From the NCBI GenBank assembly GCA_003260075.1, contig QLIY01000190.1, forward strand, positions 130,520 through 194,519: a stretch of DNA of 64,000 bases, given 5' to 3'. Shown piece by piece: positions 46,401-59,500 of the stretch. The first letter of the stretch is position 1, and each line of letters opens with the position of its first letter. The position numbers were made by a program, and so were the translations under genes. The notes beneath the pieces are model-generated. The model was given only the letters and a program-made list of their open reading frames with translations. It searched no databases and was not told the DNA's origin. This DNA comes from Phallusia mammillata. Taxonomy: Eukaryota > Chordata > Ascidiacea > Phlebobranchia > Ascidiidae.

Positions 46401-48437
46401 ACAAATGACAGCGCAAAAAATGCAACATCACATTAAATCAAGAAAGCTAGTCTTAAGCCTTTTACCAAATAATCCGTAATAAAGCCAGAGGTGCACAAAA
46501 TGGCGGCTGTTTAAATGAATGTTTTTTTCCACCCCCTGAGCAGTACCGATTTAAGTTATTTTGTTGTTTTATTGTTTTATTTTGTTTTCCCTATAAATAA
46601 CGCACAAGTTCTGCAGGATAAAGTCAAGTGCATTGTTTAAATGCAGTCAACAGATATTTTTACAAACCAATTAAGAGGTTTTGAACTCAAACTAATACTT
46701 TTTCATTGCTTCAAGGTAAAAATTTAAAACGCACCAAAAATACTTTGACGATGTATAGGATTAATGTGTTGAAAAAAACTATGCAGGTATATGTTTTCAA
46801 AATCTGACAAGTGGTCTGAGAAAAAGTTTAGAAACTTCTGTTTACAGACAAGCTAACGGGTTTTGAACGACTGAACCGGACCGTCGCAAACAAGATAATA
46901 TGTTTTCGACAACATATATTATAATAGGGTGTTTTTTAATTTAGCCATTTGTTTGTGGTGCTCAGTGCCATAGGGGTTAATTGGCATCATTAAAGCGTCT
47001 GAGCCTTAAACAATATGGCGCAGTTTTGCCGATTTCTCTACCTGCAACCAACATCCGGTTTCACTGAGACTGCGCTGCATCACCAAAGATGGATGGCCTC
47101 AATCAAGCGACTTGGTGTTGCTGTTTTCGACAGAGACAACTGCATGAGACAGAGTCTCGCAAAGGCAGATGTAGACAGTACATTCAAATAGACGCTTATT
47201 TGCTTAATATGTCGACGGATTTTTCTAATTTAACAGACTGAACAGTACTGGGCAGTTTCTCATAAACAACTTGTGGCTTTTGGCTGTTGGTTTCCAGTGA
47301 TTTGGGAGGTGATGCATTTAGTTGGGTTTGTTGTGGAGATGTGTCAATAGCAAACTGGCAGCTACATGCGCCCATAGTGGAGTTTTATTGTTGCGGTTAG
47401 TTGCTACACCATTCTTGTGGTTTTGATAAGGTTCTCTGTTGCAGTTGTTGTATAAGACTGTAGCTTTGTTCAACAAACCAACGCGGTATTATAGGATGTC
47501 AGTAATGTAAACTTACAAAAGAAGATGTTTTGAACAAAGTAATGTCAACTACTGCACATTTCGCAAAAAAACAACTATTTTTACATTTAGTTTTGAAGTC
47601 AAATGTTGCAAAACCTTGCTATTGCTTGAAATAAAAGTGTATGGACTGCTAGATAATTGTCAAATGCGCCAAAGCTCTTACCGTATGGTTTACCGGTTTT
47701 GAAAATTATATTGATCAGTGCTGTACAAACAACTTTAACATTTCATTAACGTAATGGTGTCCAGCAACGTCGTAGTGAAAAAGCACCCTGTATATTGGCC
47801 AAAGGTTGTAAAGGATGATTTCTGCCACCCACCATGTTGAAAGCACTACAATCCGTTTAAACATGCTAATGTCATTTTAGGAGTAGATTATGTCCTGTTG
47901 ATCTCCTTTGCCAGTGGTATATCGCATTGCAATCAAAACCACATCCTAGGACGCGTATTAGATCAATGATGATTACCAATCCCCGTCGCGGGACCTTGTT
48001 AGAAGGATAAAAATAGACACCGTTAACACCATGCATTTGTTGTGCTGAAAATTGCCAGTTTTGTTTCTAAACGTCGTCACCTAGGGACCGTTAGAAATTA
48101 GCACTGTTTTGGAATCCAAAACGTGCAATTGAAAACATTTGTTGTCAGGAAGTTTTTTGTTGATTTTTAAAAGAAGAACTGTTTGTTGATTTGCAAAGTA
48201 CCGTAAATTTTTATTGTTTTATTTTGTTGATATTTACATTTATTATTGCTGGTAAATTTGTACGTGTTGGAAAAATTGATTTCAGTAAATATCCTTTCAG
48301 ATTTTATTTTGCTCTGTCAGTTCATCCGAGGTCCTCAAACCAAGTGTAATCTCAATTGAAGTCGCAAATCGACGTCCATCTAGCAATTTGGTTTGACAGT
48401 TCGGCTGTGTTAAGCTTGTTTGTGTCTTCAGTTGCAG
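43437..48437. other. No firm gene; GC-rich patch at 44.4-44.8 kb
   Basis: The patch around 44,400-44,850 is clearly GC-richer than its surroundings and has open frames of 86-113 codons on both strands, none recognisable. The rest is AT-rich with no supported exon apart from the short ORF at 47015. Confidence 0.4.
47015..47191 (+). CDS. Short unassigned ORF or exon (58 codons)
   Basis: Starts MAQFCRFLYLQPTSG and ends KADVDSTFK. The middle part, SIKRLGVAVFDRDN, superficially resembles the LESLGYRVYDENRD piece of the receptor B TIR domain, but box 1 and the rest are absent. No convincing splice sites. May be a chance ORF. Confidence 0.2.
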   Translation: MAQFCRFLYLQPTSGFTETALHHQRWMASIKRLGVAVFDRDNCMRQSLAKADVDSTFK

Positions 48438-49594
48438 GGCGTTGTTGCCGAACAACATTTTTGGGGTTTTTGTGGTAACTTGATCGGTGGGTTGAAGCTA
48501 TCCGTCGAAGATTATCTCTTGGAGGATCGGGCGAACTGGCGATACTTATCTCCGCAAAAGAGGTTCAAATTTTTGCTCGAAGGGTATGTACTCCTGTCGG
48601 AATTTGCTTAAATTGCCCAAATTTTCTTTTTTCAGTTGATCATTGGATTTTCATTTTAGTTAAAATTTGCATTTTTTTCTTTTAATTTGCAAATTTGGCA
48701 ATGGTTCCTAATATGTATCGCTTTTCAAACCTGACTACTATCACTGCCAGCGTGGCCACATTAAACGAAGACATGGCATCAATCAAAATAGAAAAATGTA
48801 CAAAAACAAACAACTTTGTTGGACCTTAAGCCTTTCTCTATATATACCCTCTATCTACACATGTAGTTTACAAAATCCTTAAAATGCAAGCAATTTTTAA
48901 TGTCAACGTTCCTTATCAGCACCTCAATTAGACTGTTCGTTCAACTTGGTCCTACACTGCCTTCAATCGTGACCTGTTGTATGTTTTGCCTCCCGCTTTG
49001 TGCTAAGGTCGAAGTTCGTGCCGTGCCGTTACTATCACTGCTGTGGATAATCTGTTGCGAGATCAGCGAGCAAGGTTTGTTTGCAAACATTACATGAGCG
49101 ATGTATGTGTGCCTGACGTCTCGTCATCTTTGATAGAAACCTTATATAGTCCAATCAACAGTTAGGATTGAAAGGTGAAACCTTATAAGGTCATAAGACC
49201 CTCTTGTTACTTTATATTCACCTGTGGCCAAATACATAGAGATGTGGCACTTCTATTCAGCAAACACTTTACTCTACGATTTTTAACAGTTTACTCAAAA
49301 GACTATTAACAAATTTACTGACCAATAGCAAGAAGGGCTATGATTTTTTTTTTTCAATTTAAAAGCAACGCATATTTTTCAATAAATTAAACAACAAGAG
49401 GAAACATTAGCACAGCTTTACAGGTAAAGGTGAGTGAATGTCAAACTTTGTTAATCGAGTTTGATGACCTTTACAAGCCAATGTTGTGGCAAATTCGCGC
49501 ATCGAATGTCAGTGGTTTCGATTTGACGAAAACTTTGCAGTGTGGTTTAGTTTATTCCGTTTATGTCTCTTCGGCAAAACAAACTCGACTTGAA
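48438..49594 (+). CDS. DOCK-like exons (48438-48583, 48920-49074, 49416-about 49594)
   Basis: Three plus-strand exons with compatible phases (0-2, 2-1, 1-?). The first, after TTGCAG, encodes HFWGFCGNLI, then KLSVEDYLL and SPQKRFKFLLEG. The second encodes RLFVQLGPTLP and KVEVRAVPLLSLLWIICCEISEQ. The third, from 49416, encodes ECQTLLIEFDDLYKP. The order (FW plus hydrophobic stretch, KR-x-K-I/F-L, LG, E-V/L-R-x-A, C-E, then an acidic amphipathic strand) resembles the helical region before the DHR2 exchange domain of DOCK proteins, which activate Rac or Cdc42. This is recall, not an alignment. The end of the third exon is uncertain and no DHR2 was found, so it may be a fragment. Confidence 0.35.
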
Positions 49595-49648
49595 GGTCCG
49601 TTAATCAGTTTATCAATTTCATTAATGTTTGTCCAATTTGACTGGTAG

Positions 49649-52600
49649 TTTCTAGTTTTATTATGTGGGAGATTGATTAATCGTGCCTTTACTACGTCTT
49701 GTAAAACCGTGGTGATGTTTGCTCGTTTTGGTTGTAGCTCAAGGGCGTTCGCCACGGAAAATAATGTTGAACTTAATATTCAATGCACGATCTGAAATTT
49801 TATGCCTAAAACTTATTTTCCATCGAAATGATTCGTCAAAAAATGGTACTACACTAAGTTACATGTTTTTAGCTATTTAAATACGTAAGACTCAATGGCA
49901 TGACATTTAAAATATCGACCTCATATTGTGGCCCTTCATATCACCGATGTTAGCATGAGTAATTGCCGAAATGTTTGAAAAATAATTAAACATGTCGCTG
50001 TTTACGTCTATTTGGGTCTATCTTTCTGATAAAATCAACTTTTTTGGATTTCATCATTTTCCGGGGCTGCCTTTACAGAGCGTGTGCATGCAATCGACGC
50101 GTTCACCAGGCACCATCCACTACGTTGAATTTTAAGCGGACGGAATGAGTGTCCTTAAACCCTCGGCAAACCCTTGAACGCAAGCGTTGTATGGCGTTTA
50201 AATGCTCTCTGCCACGTCTAATTGCCGAGTATGTTTTGTTGTGGACCAGGTTCGATTGTAGGTGACTGGGCGCTGTGCAAAACAAAAAATACGAAGCTTA
50301 AACCATTGAACTTCAGCGCAAGCATAGCGATTTATTGAGACCAAACGACTTGGTTAGAATATGCAATAAACAAGTTGATTTTTCAGACAGTGTTTGAATA
50401 CTTTAAGCACGTTTTTGGGTTCTCAAAAACCAAAGGTAGTCTAAACAATAGTCTCCCTGGATTAAGCATGAAATGTGCTCAAGCGTTGTTATAGCAGAAC
50501 AAAGAGCTTCATCAAACTTCGCCCGAAGCGTCGACGGTTTGACGTCACGCATCTAATACGTCACAATTGCAGTAAATCGGATGATCCGCCCATTTTCAAA
50601 CAGGAGGTTGATTGTACCTGACTTTCCGCAGCCGATTTTGACCTTTCTTAGACGAATGTGCCTATTGATCAAATCAGGTGGTGTCTTGTATAGGATTTTT
50701 TTGTTTTTTAATTAGCATTTCTTTTGTTGAGTGGACTATTATGAGGACAGTATGCGTTTCTGGCGATAAAGCTTCCTAAAAAGATGGTTTTGTAAGCGGT
50801 ACTCATTGTGTGCCATCAAAAATGGTGACCTCACATTAAATAAGCGTGAAATTGCTGTTTGATCCAAAATATTTTGCTTTTAAAGCTATGTTTTATTGCT
50901 TACAACCGTTTTCTTCGTCGCACAGCCAGTCGCATTGCGGCATCTCGGTGCTTGCGAAGGCAACCGCAAAAGCAAGTGGAAAGTCCGGCTGCAATTAATT
51001 GGAATCCGCCAATAGGTCTCGCCAAATCCGCATGAATCAGCAATAATGTGAGCTTGTGATTTCAATGTGTGTGGTTAATTGGCGGCTGTCGGTATTTCGA
51101 CCAGCCATTCAACGCATTAAGGTCTTATCTATCACTACACTTTCCAAATTTTTGCTCTTGACATTTGGTCTACCATTACATTTCGATGCACATCCAGTTT
51201 CACGATTCATTTCTTCACATTAACACTGTTTTAACCAGCGCATTTGGTGCAATATTTGATGGTGTCGCTTACTACTGATCCGAATACGTTGTTGTCACTC
51301 TTTTTACGAAACACAACAGTATTTTGTCTATTCTCGGTTTTCGACTGTGGTAAACTTTTGTTCTACTAGTTTTTCTGCCAATAGACCTAAATTTGTTTTT
51401 ATCGCTTCTAACCAACAGCAAGCCAAAAATTAAAAACAGTTTTTTGCGTAAATGAAAAATATTATGTATTTCATTTTCGCACGAATTTACAGTGAATGAT
51501 TAAATGTTCAAACCTCTTTAAAAATTCGTTTTAAATGTAGGTCTATAATCTTTTGTCATCATTAGCTAAGATTCCCTATTGCATGGCGTACATATTAAAA
51601 ACATATTAGTTGATAACTTGTTTTTCTTTTCTCTTGTTGTCAAGGGTGTCCGTCCCTAACCTTTTTGAACCACAAAAAAACCTTTAAAATGGTGTAATGC
51701 TGACCTGGTTAACGTTGTGTAGGCGCCATATATCGATTCAAGAATAAGTTCAAACGAATAAATTGACACGTACCCGTCGCAACCACTATTCGACGCGGCA
51801 TACAGATGCACGAACCAGTGTCAAACATTGCTTGTTAGCGCGTCCCCTTCTTGCAGTCAGCGAATTGACGAAATCGGCCTGAATCGAACTCAACCATCGA
51901 AACAAAATGCAAATCGAACGCAAAGCATGTGTTTGACGTCACAGATACGTGACGTGGGACGTGAGTAATCCAATCACGGTTCAACGATCGTTAACTGGAA
52001 AAACAGGTGTTTTCTCGCATTTGTCCTGTTGCTGGATGACCTAACGTCGACCCTATTGGCACAGATCGTGTGCATGGGCAGCATTAGTGCGTGTTGGTAT
52101 GGGATGGTATTGGTGTTCATGTTTGGTAGTTCAAATCACACAGAATAGAAGGTTGCGAACTTATGGCCGAAACGGGCGAGCGTTATATGCCGATTTGTCA
52201 GGCTCGTTTGTAAGCCTTTGTTGGATGATGGATATGTGTGTCGTCATTGCTTGCCGGTTTGCCATCCAGCATAGCATAAGAAAAGAGCCTCAGGTTTTGT
52301 GTTTATCTGGCGCATAATATGCACACTGTATTGAAATGCCATTGAATAACTCGTTACTACGTCCAACCTATTGGTTTTAACTTCCAACTATGCGTAAACA
52401 GATCTACACACTTGTTGGTGTACCCAAGCAAACCGTTGGTAAAAGTCGCTTTTCACGATTTTGTCTCATGCACAGACTGCACGCCACGTCCAGTCGGTTT
52501 CATGTAAGAAACCTCAACCATAAGCAGTGGTGAGCAAAACGTTTTTGGCAGGTCAGAGGCCGCACGTCAATCTGTCACTCACTCAACTATCAGTACATCA

Positions 52601-53386
52601 GTTGTGTCAGTTCTCAAGGATCATCAGCAATTGGCCGTCAATGGAAGCTATAGAGGCTTGGTTTTTAGTTTAAGTTTACATTTTTGACAACAAAAGGATC
52701 TAAAGCAACTTCAAATTTTAAAGTGATGTCTGTTTTGTGTTTTTATGGATCGTAATAGGATCTGTGGAACCACCAAGAAAGGTTGCACGTTTTACCTACA
52801 TGTTCATACATATATGTATATGCTGTGACCATTCATAATGTCACAATGCTCAGAGTATGCTAACCCGTCAGTTTACTTCAGTTTACTCAATAAATTGACA
52901 ACAGGCAGTTGCATTAAGCCAAGCCCTGGATCCTAATCCTACCAGGTTACTAAATTACATTCAAGGATGTGTTAAGGAAAAGTTCAGTAAGTTGAATCGC
53001 CCCGGGGGGTTAAGTTAGTAAGTTAAGGTGTGGGCAAGTGAAGCAGCAGGGATAATTTTAAGTGACATTAAGCCCTGCCTACATGTGCTGGTACTTTGCG
53101 CGTGAAAATCATGGTACTTTGCTCAAATTGTGCTATGTAACACAAGACAAAGGACGACAGTGGACTATAGCTAGAAGCAGTTAGATTTTATATGCGTTAG
53201 TTAGATTATTGACTTTTTTCCAACCTGGTCCTAAAAGTGCTTTAAAAAATGTGGTGTTCACATAAAGCGTTCGTCTGTGTCGAGTTCAGTATAGTTTCAG
53301 TCACCTACAAAAGAAAGCTGGTATATTTTGTGCAGTAAAAATTTCCTAATATCCTAACTAATGTGTTTTTGTTACCAATGTTTCAG
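49649..53386. other. Upstream region of receptor B, no supported exon
   Basis: Holds two CRE palindromes (50540, 51934) and single hAT-like ends at about 51645 and 52527 whose partners I could not find. The receptor B 5' UTR exon and promoter should lie here. Confidence 0.4.
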
Positions 53387-53466
53387 GCTTATGTAGTGTA
53401 ATTTAACATTGCAAACTGCCCTTTAACTCTGTGCAATGAAAACTTGGTGTTAAGTTTAAGAACGTC
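53387..53466 (+). promoter_or_regulatory. Receptor B 5' UTR exon part with short upstream ORFs
   Basis: Follows the acceptor TTTCAG. It contains ATGTAG (start directly followed by stop) near its 5' end and an ATG at 53438 whose frame stops after five codons, before the real start at 53467. Such upstream starts usually lower translation. Confidence 0.45.
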
Positions 53467-53554
53467 ATGAAGTCGATCGGTGCTTTTGTGGTGACGACGT
53501 TGCTGCTGGTTGAACAACACGCTTACCTCACTCAAGCAGCACAAATCAACAAAG
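53467..53554 (+). CDS. Receptor B exon 1: signal peptide
   Basis: Starts MKS with the hydrophobic core GAFVVTTLLLV, then a polar cleavage region. Phase 1 donor, as in receptor A. The 5' UTR part of the exon begins at 53387. Confidence 0.82.
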
Positions 53555-56500
53555 GTACTGATTTGTTCAAATAAATAGTTCGAAGGTTTATTTCTATGAG
53601 ACCTTCCATTTTTCTCGGTTTGATCAATTTTTGCCAAACAAACGTTTGTTGGTTTTGCGGTCCAATTTGTAAGGACCGGTGCTACAAGTTACTAAAAATG
53701 TAACAGAAAATAACTTAGAACTTTATTTATTTATTTCTGTAGTGATTTCTCAGAAGGATCTCTTCTTGACAACTAACGACATAAAAGTTTCATATCTCTA
53801 CATACAAATAAACTTTGTAACAACGCAAATAATCTAGGACAATATAAAGGTTTTGCGACCAAGTTTTTATTTGGAATGCAGTTCGCTGTTTGTCGTGGTA
53901 GATTTGACATTCCACTAATTTTATGAGCTAATTGTTTTCTATCCCATCACAGGCCAAGGCAACTCGTCATGCCTTACACAGAAGGTCTTCACTGAGCCAG
54001 CTCACAGCGGATGGCCACACAGTTTTAGTTGTGATCAAACCATTATCTATGATGAGTTCAGTGAAGAATGGACTGTAAGTAGCACAGGTCGCGATATAAC
54101 ATCGTGAACATTTTTGGATTAGTTCAAACAAACTAGCCCTTTTTGTGGCTGTTAAAGGCGTTTAGGTCCTTCTTGTTGGATAAATGATATGAACAAAATA
54201 TTGTCATAGTCATTTATTGCTATGAAATATCATGAACACCGAACAAGGATAAATGGCTTGATCAAAGGCAGTACTACCCGAGAGGTTGTATGTATTGAAG
54301 ACATTGCAATGCAGACGTTTCAGCAATTGCAAATTCAACAGCTATTTAATATATTCACAATTAACTTGCTAACAATATGTTTTTTAATCAATAATATTTC
54401 ACGATTTTGATCTTCAAAATAACGGATTATGGTAATTTTGTAGGCAGAATTTATGACCTAAATAGTAACAAACGTTTTAATTCTTGCAGTGTGTTCTTAC
54501 TGACGCGGGTTCAGGCGAGGTCATCTTCAATAATACTTGGAGTAGTGACGACATTTACGATACAAAACATTTTCTTCACAAAGTGCACCCAAACCATTCC
54601 AACAATTACTACCTCGATCTAGTAGTAAGTGATGTTACACATATTGGCAAATGTAAACCAGACTGCCATAATGCATAAATTTTACCTGTTGACTTGACTT
54701 GTTGTGCAACAAGCTGAAAAGATATCTTTGCACTATTGCCATTGTAATTTAATAACGTATTGGAAATACCAAATCTTTAATTTAATACAGGCCAATGAAT
54801 GGTGCATTGGTTCTAAAACAATATGATATTGACGTGATTAGCATAATTCAAATTAAATCTACTCAGGGATCACAAGTTCAAGTCAAAATAAAAATGCGGC
54901 CTGGCTTCACCTTTAAATTGCAATTTGTTTATTATTTTTCTTAAAAAATTTGTTATTTTTTGACTGTATAGCGATTTCTGAATTCGGTAAGAGATAGCTT
55001 TGCTAAAAATGCAATTGCCAGCGATGTAGAATAAAACATAGAAATTTTATTGGACAAACGTTTCGACAAAAACAACCTCGCTGGCAATTTTTTGTTAGTA
55101 AGGCTCTTCAAATCCGTGTCTCGTGTACCTAGGTAATAGATGGCATATATGTTTCTCTGGGAAAATTGTTGGGGGGGGGGACTCTTCAAATCCGTGTCTT
55201 GTGTACCTAGGTAATAGATGGCATATATGTTTCTCTGGGAAAATTGTTCAAAGGAAAAAAAAAGCTCATGAGTATTATCTGATAAGCTCTGTATTCTGAG
55301 AAGTTTTAATAACGATATCCACTTGTAAGATCCATGGCTAAAAAAAACTGTTTTTTATTGGTTTCGCTTTAAACATATGCAATCTGAAAACCTTTTTTAA
55401 CAGAGCTCCGACCAGGGCACCTGTTATAGATACGTTTACCGATTAAATGTGTCCGAATTGGAAGAAATGACTTGTCATGAATCGATGGCAAACTACTCAC
55501 CGTGGCACGAAAAGACAGAACTCGACAAAGTTCTAATACTGGAATGCTTTACTGGTAATGGACCATGTTTAATCTTCTAATACAGGGCACATTTCACCAG
55601 GCGTATTAGGGGCTAAATAGGGTATCCCAGAGTTGTAAACGGGCCTGAAGTTGAAACCCGAACTCGGCTCAAACTCAAAAGTACAAGCCCGAAACCGAAT
55701 CTTTTTTGAGAAGCCCGTTTTGACCCGAAAGTTTGATTGACAGGCTAATACATTAAAGCCTCAGAAAAAATCAAGACAACAAACACAATAATTGGTCTGA
55801 AAAAAGGCGTTTTAGAGCTGTTTGACATTAGGTCAGGTCCGGCAACTGCTGGCTACTTAAATTGATTCAAAAACTACAGGCCCGAATCAAGCCCGTTTTT
55901 TAAGAAACCTAAGCCCGAACCTGACTCAAAAAGCCCGACTTACAACTCCAAATCTGGGGCATCCAGCAAATCCCTTAAAAAACTCCAGGGTCATACTAAA
56001 TATACTTTATTGAAAAAAATGGGCTTATGATGCGGTACAGTTTTAAGTTGAAGAATTTGATGCGGTACAGTTTTAAGAAGATTTCTTTGTGATATAATTT
56101 ATGTCGGGGTGATCGTCAAACAATCTCGAAACCTCTTAGTTGTCACCGAAAGTTTGTTTTTTATTGATGACTTGCAACATAATGTGCAGCATAAACTGGT
56201 TCCTAGCGCGCCCCCTGATTTTCTTGGAAGTCTACCTCACGGCGGAGCCAAAATTAGCTAATTTTCGACAGGTGGCGCAAAGAGCACTTTACCCATTTAA
56301 AACGATATATCTTAAAAAATTCTCACTATTAGGGCTATTAGGTTCGGGGTAAGGTATTAGCATTTAAAATCCAATAAAACTATAGCACTATACCTTAGTT
56401 TCCAATGCAAAAATGTCATAACCTCACTTGCTACAAAAATTTTCGTTTAATCTTAAAGCACCAAGCCAATAAATGATAAATAAGATTCGACCTGTAAGGT

Positions 56501-59500
56501 CTTATCGGTGCAATTGGTGATAAGACATGGGCCGTATTGGGTGTATTTAGCTAACGGTAATACAGTTTGTTGGGGGGACAAGCCGAAAAGCCATGCCTTA
56601 CCAATTTCGTTCGATGCCGCAACTGGACATAAACCACAGAGGATACTGGTTTACAATCGCCAAGCAACTGCGTTTAATTTATTAATTTTTAATTTTGCTT
56701 GTTATAGGCGAAGACGACCCCCATCCAATCCACGCTCAAAGTGGTCACAACCATACTGTTGTATGGAGACGAAACTGCACCGATATTAAGAATATCACAG
56801 GTGTGGAAATCAACGATAAAAATGAGGTTAGTGCAAATTTTTTCTTCTTTCTTTTTTTCGAATTACCACAGTGTTGTAATTTTAAGTAATTACCCCCACT
56901 GTAAAAATTGTGTTGTTTTATTTTGTCAATTTTCTCGATTTTTGTGTGTAAGTATTGTTTTCGGCAAGATACAATACTAAAAGAGCTAGAAAAGTCATAT
57001 ATGTTCCTCTAAGAGATGCTTTTATATTCTCAAAGCACAAGACAATTTAATTTATCTTTGTGTCCCCACGAAACCAAAAAAATACAGGGAACTTTGGTCG
57101 CATCCTGCATGTATTTTCTGTGTTTTGTGGCGAAATCCTGCAATTACTGTTCAATTTTGTCCGCACTGAACATTGCAGGCACCAATATGTGAACCTATAG
57201 AACATTAAACAGATCTATCAAATCAAATTTTCAACAAGTCTATAAAATGTCCCCACAGGCGCTTCGTTTAGGACATTTATTTCTGTGCATGCAGGCTTCG
57301 TAAAATCTTGTAACACCATACCACACGACCAACGCACATTTAGCTAAATTTCGATAGGTGACAGGAACCATTTATTTAAAGCGGCATTTCTCCAAAATGC
57401 TGATAGGTAGGGCTATTTGCATTTGGGTAACGTATTATCATTTCAAATTTAATAAAACTAGGTTTACAACTTAGTTCTTAAAGTAAAATTGAACACTTAC
57501 TTCTCTACAATACCGTGTCACCTGTTAAAGTTTAGCTTAATGGGGGTCTTCCGTGAGGTATGGTGTTAAGAATAGCTGTACCTCAAGCTTAACATTGTAC
57601 ATTTCTTGGTTGTTGTACAGATGGTTATCAGTCAAGTGAGCTACGACCATCCTGGGGTTTATTCTTGTGCGTATGTTATCAACGGTCAAGAGAGGTTCGC
57701 TTTTCACCAGAAAATTTGCGTAAAACGTAAGTATCATCTGCTATTAGTACACTTAAACCAGCCTGTCTTTGTAGTTATACAATGTAATAAACGTAATATC
57801 AATTTCGCTGTTATAATGACATCCTTTGTTCTTGTTCAAATGTACTAAAATCTTGCATGCTTATCTGCAACTTGAATCGTCTGTATTAAACTCACGTGGT
57901 TCAAGTCGAGTAAAGTTTTTATTTTTGTCCAACACCAATTTAAGTTTATTGTTTTTATGAATACGAAGTAGTTTCGAATGTGTTAAGCAAATAACACAAC
58001 AGTCCACCAATTTTTAAGTTATTTTGTTCTTTTGTAAAAAAAAATTCACGAAGTTTATTAAATGATGTGAAATTTTATGTATTTTTACATCTAACTTTTT
58101 CTGAACCCGTTTTCGTTTACATAATAATGCAAGATATTTCAAGGTATATTTGTTTTAAATTGAAGCAATAATTTATTGCTTGAAAATCATGTTTTGCTTT
58201 TCTGAAAATTCCATGTTTTTTCAGCGTTTCGTGGCGCTATTACGTTGCACAAAAACGACGCATATATCTCCACCAGCAAACTGCACTTTAAAAAGCTGGG
58301 GCTCCGTGGTTACAGGAGTAAGAACCCGCAACTATGTGAGCATAATGCCGTAGCGCTCCCCATTCGGACATTTTTCCTTAAGTAAAACGTTTAGATCAGT
58401 GGCTCATAATCTTTTTTGTCCACGCACCCCTTAGCTATTTGTCCCAGACTTCACGCCCTTTCTTATAGTTTGAAACAGGCAATAAAAAACAGACCTCATG
58501 GTTAAGAACCACTGGTTTGATAAGCAGTTATTTGCAATTGTGATTTTTATAGCGAAGATCTCCAAAGGATTACCGAAAATCAAATGTCTCAACACCCGAC
58601 ATCGTGTTGTTCTTGGCCAACCCTTGCTCATCGAATGTGTGCTGGACTTAGGAAACGGTTACGCCCAAGCTTTTGACCACGCCCTAAAATGGAAGAAGGT
58701 GATTGGACGAGCCTCTTACTTTGATAATTTCACTTCTTTTTTTTCAGAAAATTTTTTTTTCAGAAAAATTCAAAAAATGTCTTTAAATTGCAGTTGAAAC
58801 AAAAACAATAATACTCCGTAAAGTTCGCAATTGCCTTTTTTTAAATTAGTTTAAAACTGATTAAAAAATAAACTAGTGTACTTAGTATTTCAGGAGCTTT
58901 TGCCAAAACGGTTGAATGCGTGTCACTTTTTGCGTCTTTTTGAGCCGTTGTAATCATCACTAACGAGTTATTTTTTGTTTTAGGGATTTAGAACCTTGGG
59001 CGTGTAGATAAAATTATAAAATAAAACACCACATTTTTGCCGCAAATTTCGTCATTCCGTTACAGAAACATTCTGTTTGTTGTTAAACCGATGTAACCTT
59101 AACAAATGCAAAATTGACAAACATTGATTTTTGGTTTAGGTGCGAGGGGTTAACGTAACTAACGTTTGCATGAACAACGCCCAGGGAAAGACCATGAACG
59201 GAACAGAATCCCGCCTTCACTGCAATTTGTAAGTACATGCCGTTTCAATTTAACGTTGGCCGATTTTTTGCAAATGCACTGCAATTTTATTACCTTTGAG
59301 GTTTCAAGGAAGAAATGTTTTTTTTATATAAATCCAAATTTTAAGTTTAAACTTGTTTTTAACAGCATGTAAAACGTCTTGACATCGTTTTTCGGCCATT
59401 TTCCGCCGCCAGTATTTTTCGATCTTAACATGTTTTGGCCGTAAACCTTATAACATGCACACTGCCGTTTTTTGTGAACGAAACATAAATAACTTTTTGT

